The notes beneath the pieces are model-generated. The model saw only the letters and a program-made list of their open reading frames with translations, was not told the DNA's origin and searched no databases. Both the position numbers and the translations under genes were made by a program. From assembly GCA_028622995.1 (NCBI GenBank), contig JAJQJQ010000045.1, forward strand, positions 1,736,001-1,800,000: 64,000 bases of DNA. The letters are read 5' to 3'. Shown here piece after piece: positions 54,330 through 64,000 of the stretch (positions are counted from its first letter, which is position 1; each line of letters starts with the position of its first letter). This stretch comes from Panagrolaimus kolymaensis (taxonomy: Eukaryota > Nematoda > Chromadorea > Rhabditida > Panagrolaimidae).

Positions 54330-55049
54330 TTAACAATATCTATGTTTAATTCTTTTTACAATTGGCAATGGACCAGATAGAAGGAATCCAGTCTCTTTAA
54401 ATTCTTCATTTGGTTTTAATTTAGCCCATTGTGGAAGGATAAAATCTCCAGAAGGTTTAAGCTTTTTCATATTCCATGATGTCAAGATTTTTGCTTCCTT
54501 CTCTAAAGTTAATTTAAATCTCGAATAACAAATTTCTTTTTCGCCAGTGTTTTTGAAAATTAATCGAATTTCTTTTTTGTCTCCCCATTTTTGTTTTTCT
54601 TGAATTTTAACTGCAAATCCATTTGTTGTTGGATCGCTGCAATCAGCAATTTCATCTTCATTCGTTGAATCACAAAATCGAAGAGAAACGGGTTCTATTT
54701 TAGTTGGTGGATTTCCAGTCATCACAAATCCAGTGTCTCGACGCTCTTCCAAATCTTCCAATATCCATGAATCAGGTAAAATATATTCATCGGAATCATT
54801 GGCTTTTTTCATATTCCATTTATTAAAAATCTTGGAATCCGCCGGGAAAATCATTTTAAATTTCGCTGAACAAATATGGCGCTTTTGAATATTTTTTAGA
54901 ACTACGGTTGCTTTTTTATGAGTTCCCCATGAATTTTCGGTTTCTATTTTAATTTCCAATGGAAAATTATTACAACTCGATGAGTTTGAAAAAGCTGCCA
55001 ATAACAGAGAAGGTAAAATAAGTAATAAAAAGAATATTTTTTGAAGCAT
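54330..55049 (-). CDS. Secreted protein with two CBM2-like modules
   Basis: A single exon, 239 residues. A signal peptide (1-19) is followed by two tandem copies, about residues 28-130 and 138-239, of a beta-sandwich that looks like carbohydrate-binding module family 2. Each copy has a Trp in the first strand (NSWGTHKKATVVLKN / QKWGDKKEIRLIFKN), F-x-hydrophobic strands, a KxxxxWNMKK turn (FNKWNMKKAN / LTSWNMKKLK), a third aromatic (DSWILEDLEE / PQWAKLKPNE) and a closing TGFxxxG-P (TGFVMTGNPP / TGFLLSGPLP). Paired cysteines flank each module. In bacteria and plant-parasitic nematodes CBM2 binds cellulose or chitin, usually attached to a glycosidase; no catalytic domain is present here. Binding target is inferred. 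Confidence 0.7.
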   Translation of the reverse strand: MLQKIFFLLLILPSLLLAAFSNSSSCNNFPLEIKIETENSWGTHKKATVVLKNIQKRHICSAKFKMIFPADSKIFNKWNMKKANDSDEYILPDSWILEDLEERRDTGFVMTGNPPTKIEPVSLRFCDSTNEDEIADCSDPTTNGFAVKIQEKQKWGDKKEIRLIFKNTGEKEICYSRFKLTLEKEAKILTSWNMKKLKPSGDFILPQWAKLKPNEEFKETGFLLSGPLPIVKRIKHRYC

Positions 55050-56031
55050 TCTTTTGTTTTCTAAAAATTATAAAAAAGTTTACACAAAATTTTGAATCAG
55101 CAAAATAAAATTTTTTAAAGATAATTTGCGATATGACAGGGCATCTCGCAACAAAATATAAAAAAAAGTATTTTCACACAAATTATTTAGTTTACGCAGA
55201 AAACATAGTTATCGAAACGAAAAAGCATGAAAAAAAAAACGCAACTAGCTTTCTAAAACTTAAATCAATTTTTATTTATCTTTTTTAAAACAAAAAGCCA
55301 AAAAAAATTTTTTTGACATAATTTCATCAAAAATATTTATATTCCTTTGACTCAAAACAATAATGTCTGTTTTAAAGGAGGATTTGATTTGATTTGATGA
55401 GTCACACACGCAAACGCAGAAGAAGAGGGTGATGTGGACGGAAGAACAGTTGCTTAACTAAATAAAAATAAATTTTCTTTCATTTTTAATAAACCTTGAC
55501 GAGGATTATGAAAGTAAAAAAAGGTAAGAAATAATTAATTGAGTCAGCTATGATCAAGCATGAAAAAAGGGAAATTGTTTTAATTTATTTGTGATTAAAT
55601 AAAAGTAATACAAATTTTTCTAACTTTTTATTTAAAAAAAAAGGTTTTCTGTTTGCCGCAGGCTTGACATTGTCTTTATTTTTTTTTCTTCAGATAAAAA
55701 CTGCTAAAATAAAAAGCTTTTTTTTTTATTTCAGCCAATCATTGTTATTTTTATTTACAGTATTAAAAGTGAATGTTTTGAAGACAAAACAAAAGAACGT
55801 CGTCGAGTTGCAAAAAATTATGTATTGACGAAGTTCAAAATGGAACAACTAAAGCTCTGTGCTTTTGCAATTACCAAATCTTTAAATTTGTGAAAAATAA
55901 TAAATGTAAGAGGTGAAGATTTTTTATTTAAAGTTAAATAAAAAAATGAATTTAATAGTTCTCACAAAAAAAAAATTTGAAGGAAAGAAAGACTTGCAAT
56001 TATGCATTTTACTCAAAATATTACCATTTTT
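55050..56031. other. Intergenic with a Cys-rich coding-like patch
   Basis: No gene model. At about 55800-55907 (+) an open stretch reads SSCKKLCIDEVQNGTTKALC, then FCNYQIFKFVKNNKCKR and a stop, with six cysteines in a CxxxC...CxC spacing like short EGF or peptide modules. No signal-peptide exon could be joined to it. It may be a small peptide gene or a relic. Confidence 0.35.
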
Positions 56032-57115
56032 TTATCGAGTTCTACTACTTTGAATTGTTGTTTGTGCTGCTGCTGAATTTGTTACAAAAATCACACTGGA
56101 ATTTTGAGATTTCACCAAAAAACTTAATCCATAAAATGAAAGAAGATCGTGTCGAAAATTTTTTGATACAATAAACAAAACTACAATATTTGAATAATGT
56201 TGAAACATGAAAGCTAGCAAACCAATAAACAAAGTTAAATTTTCTTCAAAAAGCAGCGAAATAGGATTTAATAAATAAAAAGTATAAAAAATTAATTGAA
56301 AAATGGTTGAAAGAATTGCTTGCAAAATTAATCGTCGCTCAACATTCGCAGTTAAAAGTGCAGTTCCAGAAAATTTTGAAATCAAATAACTTCCAAGAAT
56401 TAAAAATAAAGTTAAAAAACTAAGAAAAATATTTAAATAAAATGCAATATTTGTATTTTCAATCGTTTTATCCACGCATTCTGGATCCCATGCATGTATT
56501 TTACAATATGGATCTAATATTACAGTATACCCATTAACCAAAAATGGAAAAATTAATACAAGAATTATGGACGGAATTTGTTTATTTTTCCATAGCTAAA
56601 AAAAATTATTTTAGCATTAAATAAATTTCCAAGGGTCAAAAAAGGCTTTTATTTACTTTATCATGCCTCAATGGCATTCCAATCGCGGTGCATCGATAAA
56701 TTCCAATAACCAAATTCCAAAAACCATTAAAATATAAAAAATACCAATCAAATGAAAAAGCCCAAAAATTAATAAATTCTATATAAATATCAAAAATATC
56801 AGTTAAATCTAATAATAAATATGCAATTTGAAATATAAATGAAATCAAATACCCTACAGTTAAGAGAATATAATAAACAGAAAACCAAATAGGATTTTTT
56901 TTATAAAATTGAACAAAATAAAATATAATTAATAATAGCTCAAAAATAAGGCAACTATCACCCACAGCTGCCACCCACCAATATATTGGTGAACGTTCAA
57001 GAGTTATTATTGGAGGTTCAGTGGCATTTTCATCGATTTGGTAATAATCATCCGATGCGGAAGTGCTACTTAGAGGTTCTATGGATAAAGTTGGAGCAGG
57101 TTGTTGTTGGGACAT
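56032..57115 (-). CDS. Serpentine 7TM receptor
   Basis: Two exons, 57115-56657 and 56595-56032, give 340 residues. The first has an extracellular Ser/Thr-rich N-terminus, then helices IYWWVAAVGDSCLIFELLLI, PIWFSVYYILLTVGYLISFI and WYFLYFNGFWNLVIGIYR. A Glu/Arg-like motif follows TM3 (IYRCTAIGMPLRHD), matching the DRY-position loop of nematode serpentine receptors. The second exon supplies TM4-TM7 (LVLIFPFLVNGYTVIL; LNIFLSFLTLFLILGSYLI; LQAILSTIFQLIFYTFYLL; LFIGLLAFMFQHYSNIVVL) and a short Ser/Thr tail. Overall it resembles Srv/Srg-superfamily chemoreceptors of worms. Ligand and exact class cannot be set from sequence alone. Confidence 0.8.
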
Positions 57116-58832
57116 TTATTCAACTTTGGTTGTTTTGGATTAAAATAATAAAAATTTTAGAAGAATAAATAAAGGCTTATCAAATCACTTGTTATTTAAA
57201 AAAAGTTATATGGGTGTGATTTACTCCTACAAAGGAAGTTAAAAATTAATGGGAATTCGTTTCATGACTAGTTTAAACAATAATTAAAAACAAATACTGA
57301 GCGGAAAAAAACCCCAGGAAAAAGTTTTTAAAAGGGTAAAAAACATTTAAAAGTTATATAAATTTTAGCTTCTTTTCAGTGACATGGCAGATGAAAAGAA
57401 CAGAAAAAACATTTCACCTGTTCTATTTTTTTAATGACATATCTTTAGTGGTGTTAAAAAAAGTTAAAGCTCATAGTTGGATTTTGAGACAGCTGAAAAA
57501 ATGGATTTATGAAAAACAATGGCTTCCATTAAACCCAAGTTAAACATTTTATATTAATTTAAACTTATTGCTCCTGTAATGAAGTTGAGAAAAAAAAACC
57601 ATGTCTCAATGTTTTTGGATTGAAAATTGAAAAGGAATCGATGAGTTTCTTTAGACAAAAAATTTATTTTTAAAAACAATTTCATTTTTATAAATGCAGA
57701 ATTATAGACTGTTTTTTTGTAGTATTTGACTGTTCTAAGTTTATGAGACCGTGAATGTTTTATTGAATCTTAAAAATGAGTTGAATGAGTTAAATAAATG
57801 TTAAAGAAAAAAAGCACATAAATTAAACATAGCTCATTCGAATTCTGCGATTTCCAAATTTAATAAAATAACAAACAAACAAAAAGATATCGTAAAAAAT
57901 TTAAATTTTTTTCTATATTTCTTTATTGTCGTAGCATTGCCCAATTGGTGTGGTTTTTTTACATTTCTTTATTGTCGCAACATCGGCCCACTGGGGTGGA
58001 TGGTTTTTTTAAATTGTTGCTGGCGGGGCATGTACAGCAAGGGAAAACTAGTTTACATTGTATCTAAAGTTTTTTATTGCCACTGGAGGATATTTAAATA
58101 TCTCCTCTATTTTTTTTTTTTTAATCATTATTTTATAAAAAATATTTAAAAAATCAAATATTAAATATTCAAAAACAAAAAAATTCCACGCATCAATTTT
58201 CATTCAAAAAGCAAGTTTCCTTTTTATTTTATTTTCATTTTTATGATAGCGACCACGACGACCACCAACGCTTTATTTTATTGACAGCCACACACGCAAC
58301 AAAAAAAGAGTGAAAGAAAAAAAGTGTGATAGGATCGCGAAGAGAAGAAAATAAAATGTTAATCATCGACAAACAACAAAAAAATTTTAAACCTGTTTTA
58401 AACCTGTTTTTTAAATTTGTTTATTCTATGTAAGTTAAAGTTTTTATTTCCCACCTAAAAATAGAGGGAACAAATAATTTTAGATATATTTAAAAAAAAA
58501 GATATTTGATTTTTATTTTGTTTTTGTATTGTCAGATTTGTGTTAAAAAATTTCAATCGAATTATTAATTAATGTAAACGGCAAATTGTTCCCCCTTTTA
58601 AATTGGGATTTTTTTGAATCAAACTGGGCATAAATCTTATAAAGACAAACTCGAAAGTGATTCAACCCTAATAAAATTTTAACTTTAAAATTTTGTGGAA
58701 TTTTAAAAACATGAAAAGATCAAGGAAAAATCGCTCAATGATATAAGCATTATTCTTACAAATTTGTTTCCTTTTTTTTATCAATTCGCTCCATCAACTA
58801 CAAATTCATCTTCAGTATAATAGGTTCATCTT
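57116..58832. other. Intergenic with a GC-rich tandem duplication
   Basis: No gene. At about 57919-58010 a 46-bp unit (TTTCTTTATTGTCG...GCCCA.TGG) occurs twice in tandem, within GC-rich text that continues to 58095 (GCTGGCGGGGCATG). It could be a decayed transposon piece. The remainder is AT-rich. Confidence 0.4.
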
Positions 58833-59170
58833 CGATATCTGGGCAGATACTAAAATGGGGCTCGGGCTGGGGCTCTCAGCCCGTAGCTACTAAAATGGGG
58901 CTGGGGCTCCAAATTTTAAAAAAGTTTCTCTTACTTTTCAAAGACTTTGTGATCTTCGAGGATCTCAAAGCTTTGATACATTCGACAAAAATTGTCAAAG
59001 AGTTAACGAAATTCATTCGAACCTTTTATGTAGTTCAAAAAAAGAATAAATGATGAATTGAGTTTCTAAGCCAGACAACCAAAGAAGAAGCGATAGCCCC
59101 ATTTTAGTAGCTACGGGCTCAGAGCCCCAGCCCCAGCCCGAGCCCCATTTTAGTATCTGCCCGATATCTG
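58833..59170. mobile_element. Mutator-like foldback MITE with 9-bp target duplication
   Basis: The element is 58842-59161 (320 bp) with termini GGCAGATACTAAAATGGGGC and the exact complement, arms about 75 bp. It is flanked by CGATATCTG at 58833-58841 and 59162-59170. Internal parts of the arms repeat the motif CTACTAAAATGGGGCT. A 9-bp duplication plus GG termini and long inverted arms points to a MULE-type, non-autonomous element. The centre (58920-59090) is not palindromic and has no open frame of note. Confidence 0.85.
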
Positions 59171-59634
59171 CAACAAAAAAAAATGCCTTAAAATGTCTTT
59201 TTTTTCAGTGTTGATAAAAATGGGTTTGCATGTGTGTAAAAATAAATTCAACAAACAAACAAAAAATTAAAATAAATTATTCAAACAAAAAAAAAGAATG
59301 AAGAAAAAAATAGATAAAATTATTTAAAATCTATGCTTTTTATCGATCGATAGACATCCCTGATTCAATAATTTGGTTCTTGGCAATAAAGAAATCCTTG
59401 CCAAAGAAACTATAATATTTGTTTTTGCTAAAGCTGTAGTTTGGTCGGTTATGAATTCCAATGAAAAAAAAGAGAAGAAGAGGCATTTATTTATTAAATG
59501 CTTGATTTTTGTGATTGTTTGAATATTTTAATTTTTTTTCGTTTTGTTCAACTTTGTGAAAATTTTAGAATTTTATAACCAATTCTAATTAGAGGCAAGA
59601 AAATAATTAAGACCGAAGAAACTGATATCCATGA

Positions 59635-59865
59635 ATGGAAAAAAATATATTTCGCGACTATCTGGAATATTTGGGTGAAAAGCATTTAGAAAGTCAAAAA
59701 GATTATTATGGCAAAAAAGGCCTATCTTGGCATATTGCTCATATTTTTGCAAAGATAATTGACCAGTTGGTTCAACATGCAATCGTTCATTGTTTGGGTT
59801 TTGATGATCAAGTTATTTATTTTTTCAATGCTATTTTTTCTTCGGTACAGATTCAGGCATTGTAG
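59635..59865 (+). pseudogene. Possible transposon-derived coding relic
   Basis: MEKNIFRDYLEYLGEKHLES, then YYGKKGLSWHIAHIFAKIID resembles the motif WFGKRGISWHI found in uncharacterised transposon-associated animal proteins. A frame change follows near 59850, where QDSGIVVCRRC appears in another frame. The match rests on memory of a motif, with no domain name, so it is tentative. Confidence 0.3.
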
Positions 59866-60665
59866 TTTGTCGTCGTTGCATCACATTTTACTTTTTTTCT
59901 CCTTATTCTTTAAGTATATTAAGCTAATTCAAATGTTTTTATTAATTAAAAAAAAAGCATTCAAGATAGTTTAAAATTTGTGAGAAAGAAAATGAGTTTT
60001 TACAAACAAATAAAAAAATATAGCGTAGAAAGAAAATGTATGTATACAAAAAAGGACAGAAAAAAAGACAGCCAGCCTTACACACGCTGCTTTCACAACT
60101 AATAAAATAAAAAATCAATAAGCAAAAAAAACTTTCAAACAAGCAAAGAAAAAATAATATTTATTCTTTGAATTTTCTGATGGTTTTCTTGTTTTTTTGT
60201 TGGTTTTTTGAATATTTAAATCATTTTAATTTTTATATTTTACATTTTTATAATTATTTTATATCGATAACAATTTTTCTTCTTCATTAGAATATTTTTA
60301 TTAAAAGAAAATACATATAAAAATATACAATTCTTTTTTTTAAATTTTTAATATAAAAAAACATGAAACGATTAGGGTTAAAAAATATTGCCCAAGAAAA
60401 CTTGGCAGGTCACGGTGATTCCGGGGGGCCCAAAGTTTATAATAAAAATAAATAAAGAGGATAACATTTTATAAAAAAAGAAAAATGAGTGTAAAACCAA
60501 AGATCAAAAAATAAAAAATCTCTCAAATTAAAGTCATTTCCTAATTAGGAATGGCAAAAATGCTTTTAATTTTAAAAAAGAACGCTACATCAAAAAAAGA
60601 AGAATTATTTTAAAGAAATTGTGTTACCCAACCAAAGAGCATTTTACTTTAATTTTTTTGAATTA
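59866..60665. other. Intergenic, no gene seen
   Basis: AT-rich. A short GC-rich island (60409-60432, GTCACGGTGATTCCGGGGGG) is isolated and unexplained. The block TTTTTTGAATATTTAAATCA near 60207 matches the end of the dispersed repeat of 28-36 kb. Confidence 0.4.
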
Positions 60666-61118
60666 CTGCGGATTAGTGTTAAATTCCCGACCGAAAAGTC
60701 GGGAATTCCCGACTTCCCGACCGACTTTTTCCCGACCGACTTCCCGACCGACGATAATTTCTATCCCGACATTTTCCCGACTTTACCGACCGACTCATTT
60801 TTTATCCCGACAAATAAAAAATAATAATATTAATTTTAAAAATCATTCATTTTCACCTTTATTTTAACCAAAAACCCTTTATTTACATTTTATTTACATT
60901 AATAGCTCATTTTTATATATTTAAACTCTTAGAATGAATTTAATTAAAAAAATTCCAACACCATACCCTACTTTTCGACCCCCGAATTCCCGACCGACAA
61001 AAATTTTTATCCCGACTTTTTCCCGACTTTTCCGACCGAGAGCAATTTCTACCCCGACTTTTTTTGAATTTCCCGACTTTTTTGTCGGTCGGATCGGGAA
61101 TTTAACACTACTGCGGAT
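60666..61118. mobile_element. hAT-type MITE, copy 2
   Basis: The element is 60674-61110 (437 bp), with the same TAGTGTTAAATTCCCGA termini as copy 1 at 2970-3340 and opposite orientation. The target duplication CTGCGGAT (60666-60673, 61111-61118) fits nTnnnnAn. The internal segment (60820-60950) is nearly identical to copy 1, which suggests recent movement. Extra GTCGGGA-type motifs account for the larger size. Open frames reported across it are repeat translations. Confidence 0.9.
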
Positions 61119-62072
61119 TCCAACGTTGAAAACAATTTTTGATTTGTCAAGAGAAATCCTTTCTTTTTCATTATATATTTATTCTGTAATAAATTTGCCC
61201 ATTTCAAATGAATAATTACTATTAAAACAGCTAGCTTCAATATTTTTTTGCAATCATAAACCAACAACATAAGCTGAAAAAAAGATCGTCTTCACTGCCA
61301 GGAGTGGACCATCGAAGATATTGCTATACCTTCATATTTAAAACTTCAACAAAAAACCAATAAAAAAACTTCTAATTTAAAATATTCAAAAGTAAAAAAT
61401 TATTCGCATCTTCAAAGTTTAAACTTTCACTTTTTTTTCTTCAAAAATTACAAACTATTTCCCTGCTTTTTTTAAACGAATAATGTTTGTTAAACAAAAC
61501 TACAATTTTTTGTAGTTTGATCAGCTCTTTTAAATTTTTTTACGAAAGCTTTTTGATGAAAGAAAACTTTTGTTCATTGAATAAAACTTTTTCTTTTTTG
61601 TTGTTTTAATTAAAGTTTGAATATTTTAACTTACCTATATTATTTTAAATTTTATCAAATTTTGAAATTTTTCAAACTACAAGTTTTGCTTTTAAAATCA
61701 TCAATTAAAGATATTTTTTAAAACCACACAAATAAAATTATTAATTTTTTTGTCGCTTTAAACCTTATTTATCTTTTAAAAGAAAACACTTTGGAAAAAA
61801 AAATCAAAAGAATTATTGAAATATACCTACGCTTTTAAAATTTAAAAAAAATGTTAAGTACATCGCTTTTAAAACGTGGACATTTAGATTTTATGCATAA
61901 TCCTTCTTTACAAGCATGATTTAAAAAAAAATCAAGACACTTCTTTTTTTCTTCAAAGTCTGTTGTTTATTTATTCAAAATAATTTTTATTAAAAAAATT
62001 GTTTAAATTTATTCAAAAACGAAAAAATAAAATCAAAAAATAAAACAAAAAGTTATTTTTTTGTTTTAATTT
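61119..62072. other. Intergenic, no gene seen
   Basis: AT-rich with A/T homopolymers. A short mixed-composition piece (61280-61320) is unexplained. 3' flank of the gene ending at 62073. Confidence 0.4.
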
Positions 62073-63989
62073 TCAAAATCCATTAAGAAAATGCGTTGAT
62101 TCTATTTTCAATAATTTGCATGATTCTTTTAATCCATCTTGAATATTTTTCTTTTCTTCTTTATTCCATTCACAACAATTAAGGCAAAATCCTAATTCAT
62201 TTGGTTTATTTCCATTTTCATTTTTGATTGCTTTAAAATGGTGTTTGAGAATCAAAGCCATTAAAAATGTGGGTGAAGAAGCTTTGAGTTTGCCATCATA
62301 ATTTTTAAATTCAATCAAAATTGGATGTTCGTCATCTTTGGTTATTTTAAATTTCCATTCTGGATCGATTTTAATTTTTTTTGGCGGCATTGAAAGGATT
62401 TTGATCAAATCTGAAAACCACAGAAAGAATTTTAAGTTTAACAAAACATTAAATTATAAATTACCATAAACGATGGAATTATCTTTAGCATCGACATCTT
62501 TAATATTAGTAATAAGTTTAGTCTTTTCTTCATTAAAATTCAAATAAAGATCATGACCATATTTTCCATTCCATGAATCCAAAAATTTATAACCATTTCC
62601 ACCATCATTATTTTTTTCGGGAATGCAAATAACTGAAGAATTATCAAAAAAGCTAATAACAGGCATTTCCAAATTTGGATTCGAATTTAATTTTTTAGGC
62701 AAATCTTCAATTGAGGCAATTAAATATGGTTCTTGATAAAGAAATGGAAGATTATTTTCATCCACGATTAAAATAAGTTTAATTCGATGATAATTTTTAT
62801 CCATCAAAAATATTTCAGCTTTTTTTCCAAGATCACATTCTTTTGTGATTTGATCATGAAGCATAACCTAAAAATCAATATGTATGAACAATATTTTTTA
62901 GAAATTTTTTTAACGCTATTTAAGCACAAACGAAATCACCGTTGTTGGAAAGTAAAAAAACGCCCATAATTATGGTGATATTATCCGCTAAAAATTTTAA
63001 TCGCTTGCTCCACTCCGGTATAAGTTTTTTTTTCTTTCAATACTCGGTTTGAAAAAAAAACAGCTGCTTCAATTCGAAAACTCATAATTTACCATTATCT
63101 TTTTTACTAGACACTATTGCTTTCAAATGCATAGAAATATAATTTTGTCATCATCCAAAAAAGAAAATTATGTATATGCTTCTATAGAAAAAAAACTACA
63201 GTAAAATAAATACTTTGAAGCTCGAAAGCTTGATTATAATGAAATCGATCGTGCTTAATTTTTAACCGTAAATTATCAGAATTATGGTTGTTCTTTTTCA
63301 TATGCAACGCAACGGTGGTTATTTTCGGCACAAATAGTTAGTTTTAAGAACTAAAAAAACTTACATAATACGGATTCAAAGACTTTGGAACAATGCAAGA
63401 TTTTTCCAATGGTAAACGATCATCTATGTTTACAATAATTCGCTTCAACGAGGAATCATTCATTTTGAGATCATTGGTTACAGCCAAAAGATTGGAAGAT
63501 CGTCGAAAAATATAATAATCGGTGTATGATGGATCAGCTAAGTGCTTCAATAAATATGGGTAACCTTCATCAAAAGTTGGTTTTTCAGAAATAATAACAT
63601 TTTTATCTTTCAAAATATCCGTTTTAAGGCGAATGGCTAATGGCATACAACTTGGATGAAAAATTGTTACGATAATGTAAGCAGGATTTAGCTGGAAAAA
63701 ATAATAAAAAGGATTTATGTATTTTAAAAAACTTTTGTAAAAAACTTACTAATATTGTTTGCAATTTATCATGAAGGATGGCAGTTCTAATTTGTAAGGG
63801 ATAAAGATTATTTGCGTCATAATTAATAAATTTTAGGAGACTAAAAACATATCCATCATTTTCACGAATAATTTGAACGGTTTCCAATTGATTTGGATAT
63901 ATATCCACAATAATAACAATTTCTTTAGGTTTTGCAAGAATTTTTGATGCAATTAATGAAAGAGTCGTGCCAAAAATGTATGGATTCAT
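62073..63989 (-). CDS. Uncharacterised multi-domain protein, possibly cut by the window edge
   Basis: Exons 63989-63750, 63691-63365, 62867-62465 and 62410-62073 stay in frame. The first carries FGTT followed by SLIASKILAKPKEIVIIVDI, which recalls the phosphate loop of Hsp70/actin-type ATPases, but the rest does not obviously match, so this is only a hint. ATG at 63989 (MNPYIFGTT) may be the start or may be internal. The last exon encodes a basic-acidic domain (MPPKKIKIDPEWKFKITKDD, then FLMALILKHHFKAIK and ELGFCLNCCEW) that also exists as a pseudogene at 37685-37978. No signal peptide or transmembrane helix seen. The family is unknown to me, but duplication of its final domain argues it is a real, expanded gene. 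Confidence 0.65.
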
Positions 63990-64000
63990 AAAAGTGTATG

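Noticed and set aside
60619..61270. Open frames rich in RPTFSRPT / FPTD text
   Set aside because: They translate the GTCGGGA motif array of the hAT-type MITE.
1..64000. CRISPR arrays, bacterial operons, tRNA or rRNA genes
   Set aside because: No spaced direct-repeat array, Shine-Dalgarno-led gene string or cloverleaf could be recognised. Splice signals show the DNA is eukaryotic. A tRNAscan run would be decisive for tRNAs.

Overview
This window is AT-rich eukaryotic nuclear DNA. It has short introns with GTAAGT/GTGAGT donors and TTTTCAG or TTTTTAG acceptors, and closely packed genes on both strands. Several families point to a nematode: F-box/leucine-rich proteins with a QNFSLPxDxI...CKYFF core, a BTB protein with a long C-terminal half, receptor-like kinases, C-type lectins, DUF229, a serpentine receptor and DHRS1. 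The F-box style resembles Panagrolaimus-like (Tylenchina) worms. That placement comes from family resemblance only; I did no search. Exon coordinates were worked out by hand from reading frame and splice signals.

Layout. 0-8.3 kb: two paralogous receptor-like kinase genes flank a Cys-rich type I membrane protein gene on the minus strand, whose 3' end was hit by a hAT-type MITE. 8.9-17.9 kb: an imperfect segmental duplication (8.9-12.0 and 14.9-16.6 kb), a two-domain C-type lectin, a BTB gene, two single-pass membrane genes and a TTAA-flanked foldback element. 18-28 kb: a secreted protein, F-box/LRR genes, a DUF229 fragment, DHRS1 and a convergent F-box pair. 28-37 kb: a dispersed repeat family, a complete cytochrome P450, a four-TM protein and a solo LTR. 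36.6-44.2 kb: HAT-repeat fragments, a probable HAT/F-box fusion gene with single-base frame breaks, a mini-GATA gene, a small secreted peptide and an uncharacterised 465-residue gene. 44.4-50.4 kb: an ankyrin protein, a nested foldback element and a Helitron remnant with a Ulp1-type protease and a recognisable 3' terminus. 50.5-57.1 kb: a shortened TOP3B, a secreted protein with two CBM2-like modules and a 7TM receptor. 58.8-64 kb: a Mutator-like foldback element, a second hAT MITE and an uncharacterised gene running off the right edge.

There is no operon or pathway logic linking these genes. The window is a mix of conserved single-copy genes (DHRS1, TOP3B, P450), lineage-expanded environmental or degradation families (F-box, BTB, lectin, kinase, GPCR) and at least five kinds of non-autonomous DNA transposon. 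The most informative features are the mobile elements, because their termini and target-site duplications can be read directly. No tRNA, rRNA or CRISPR array was recognised.
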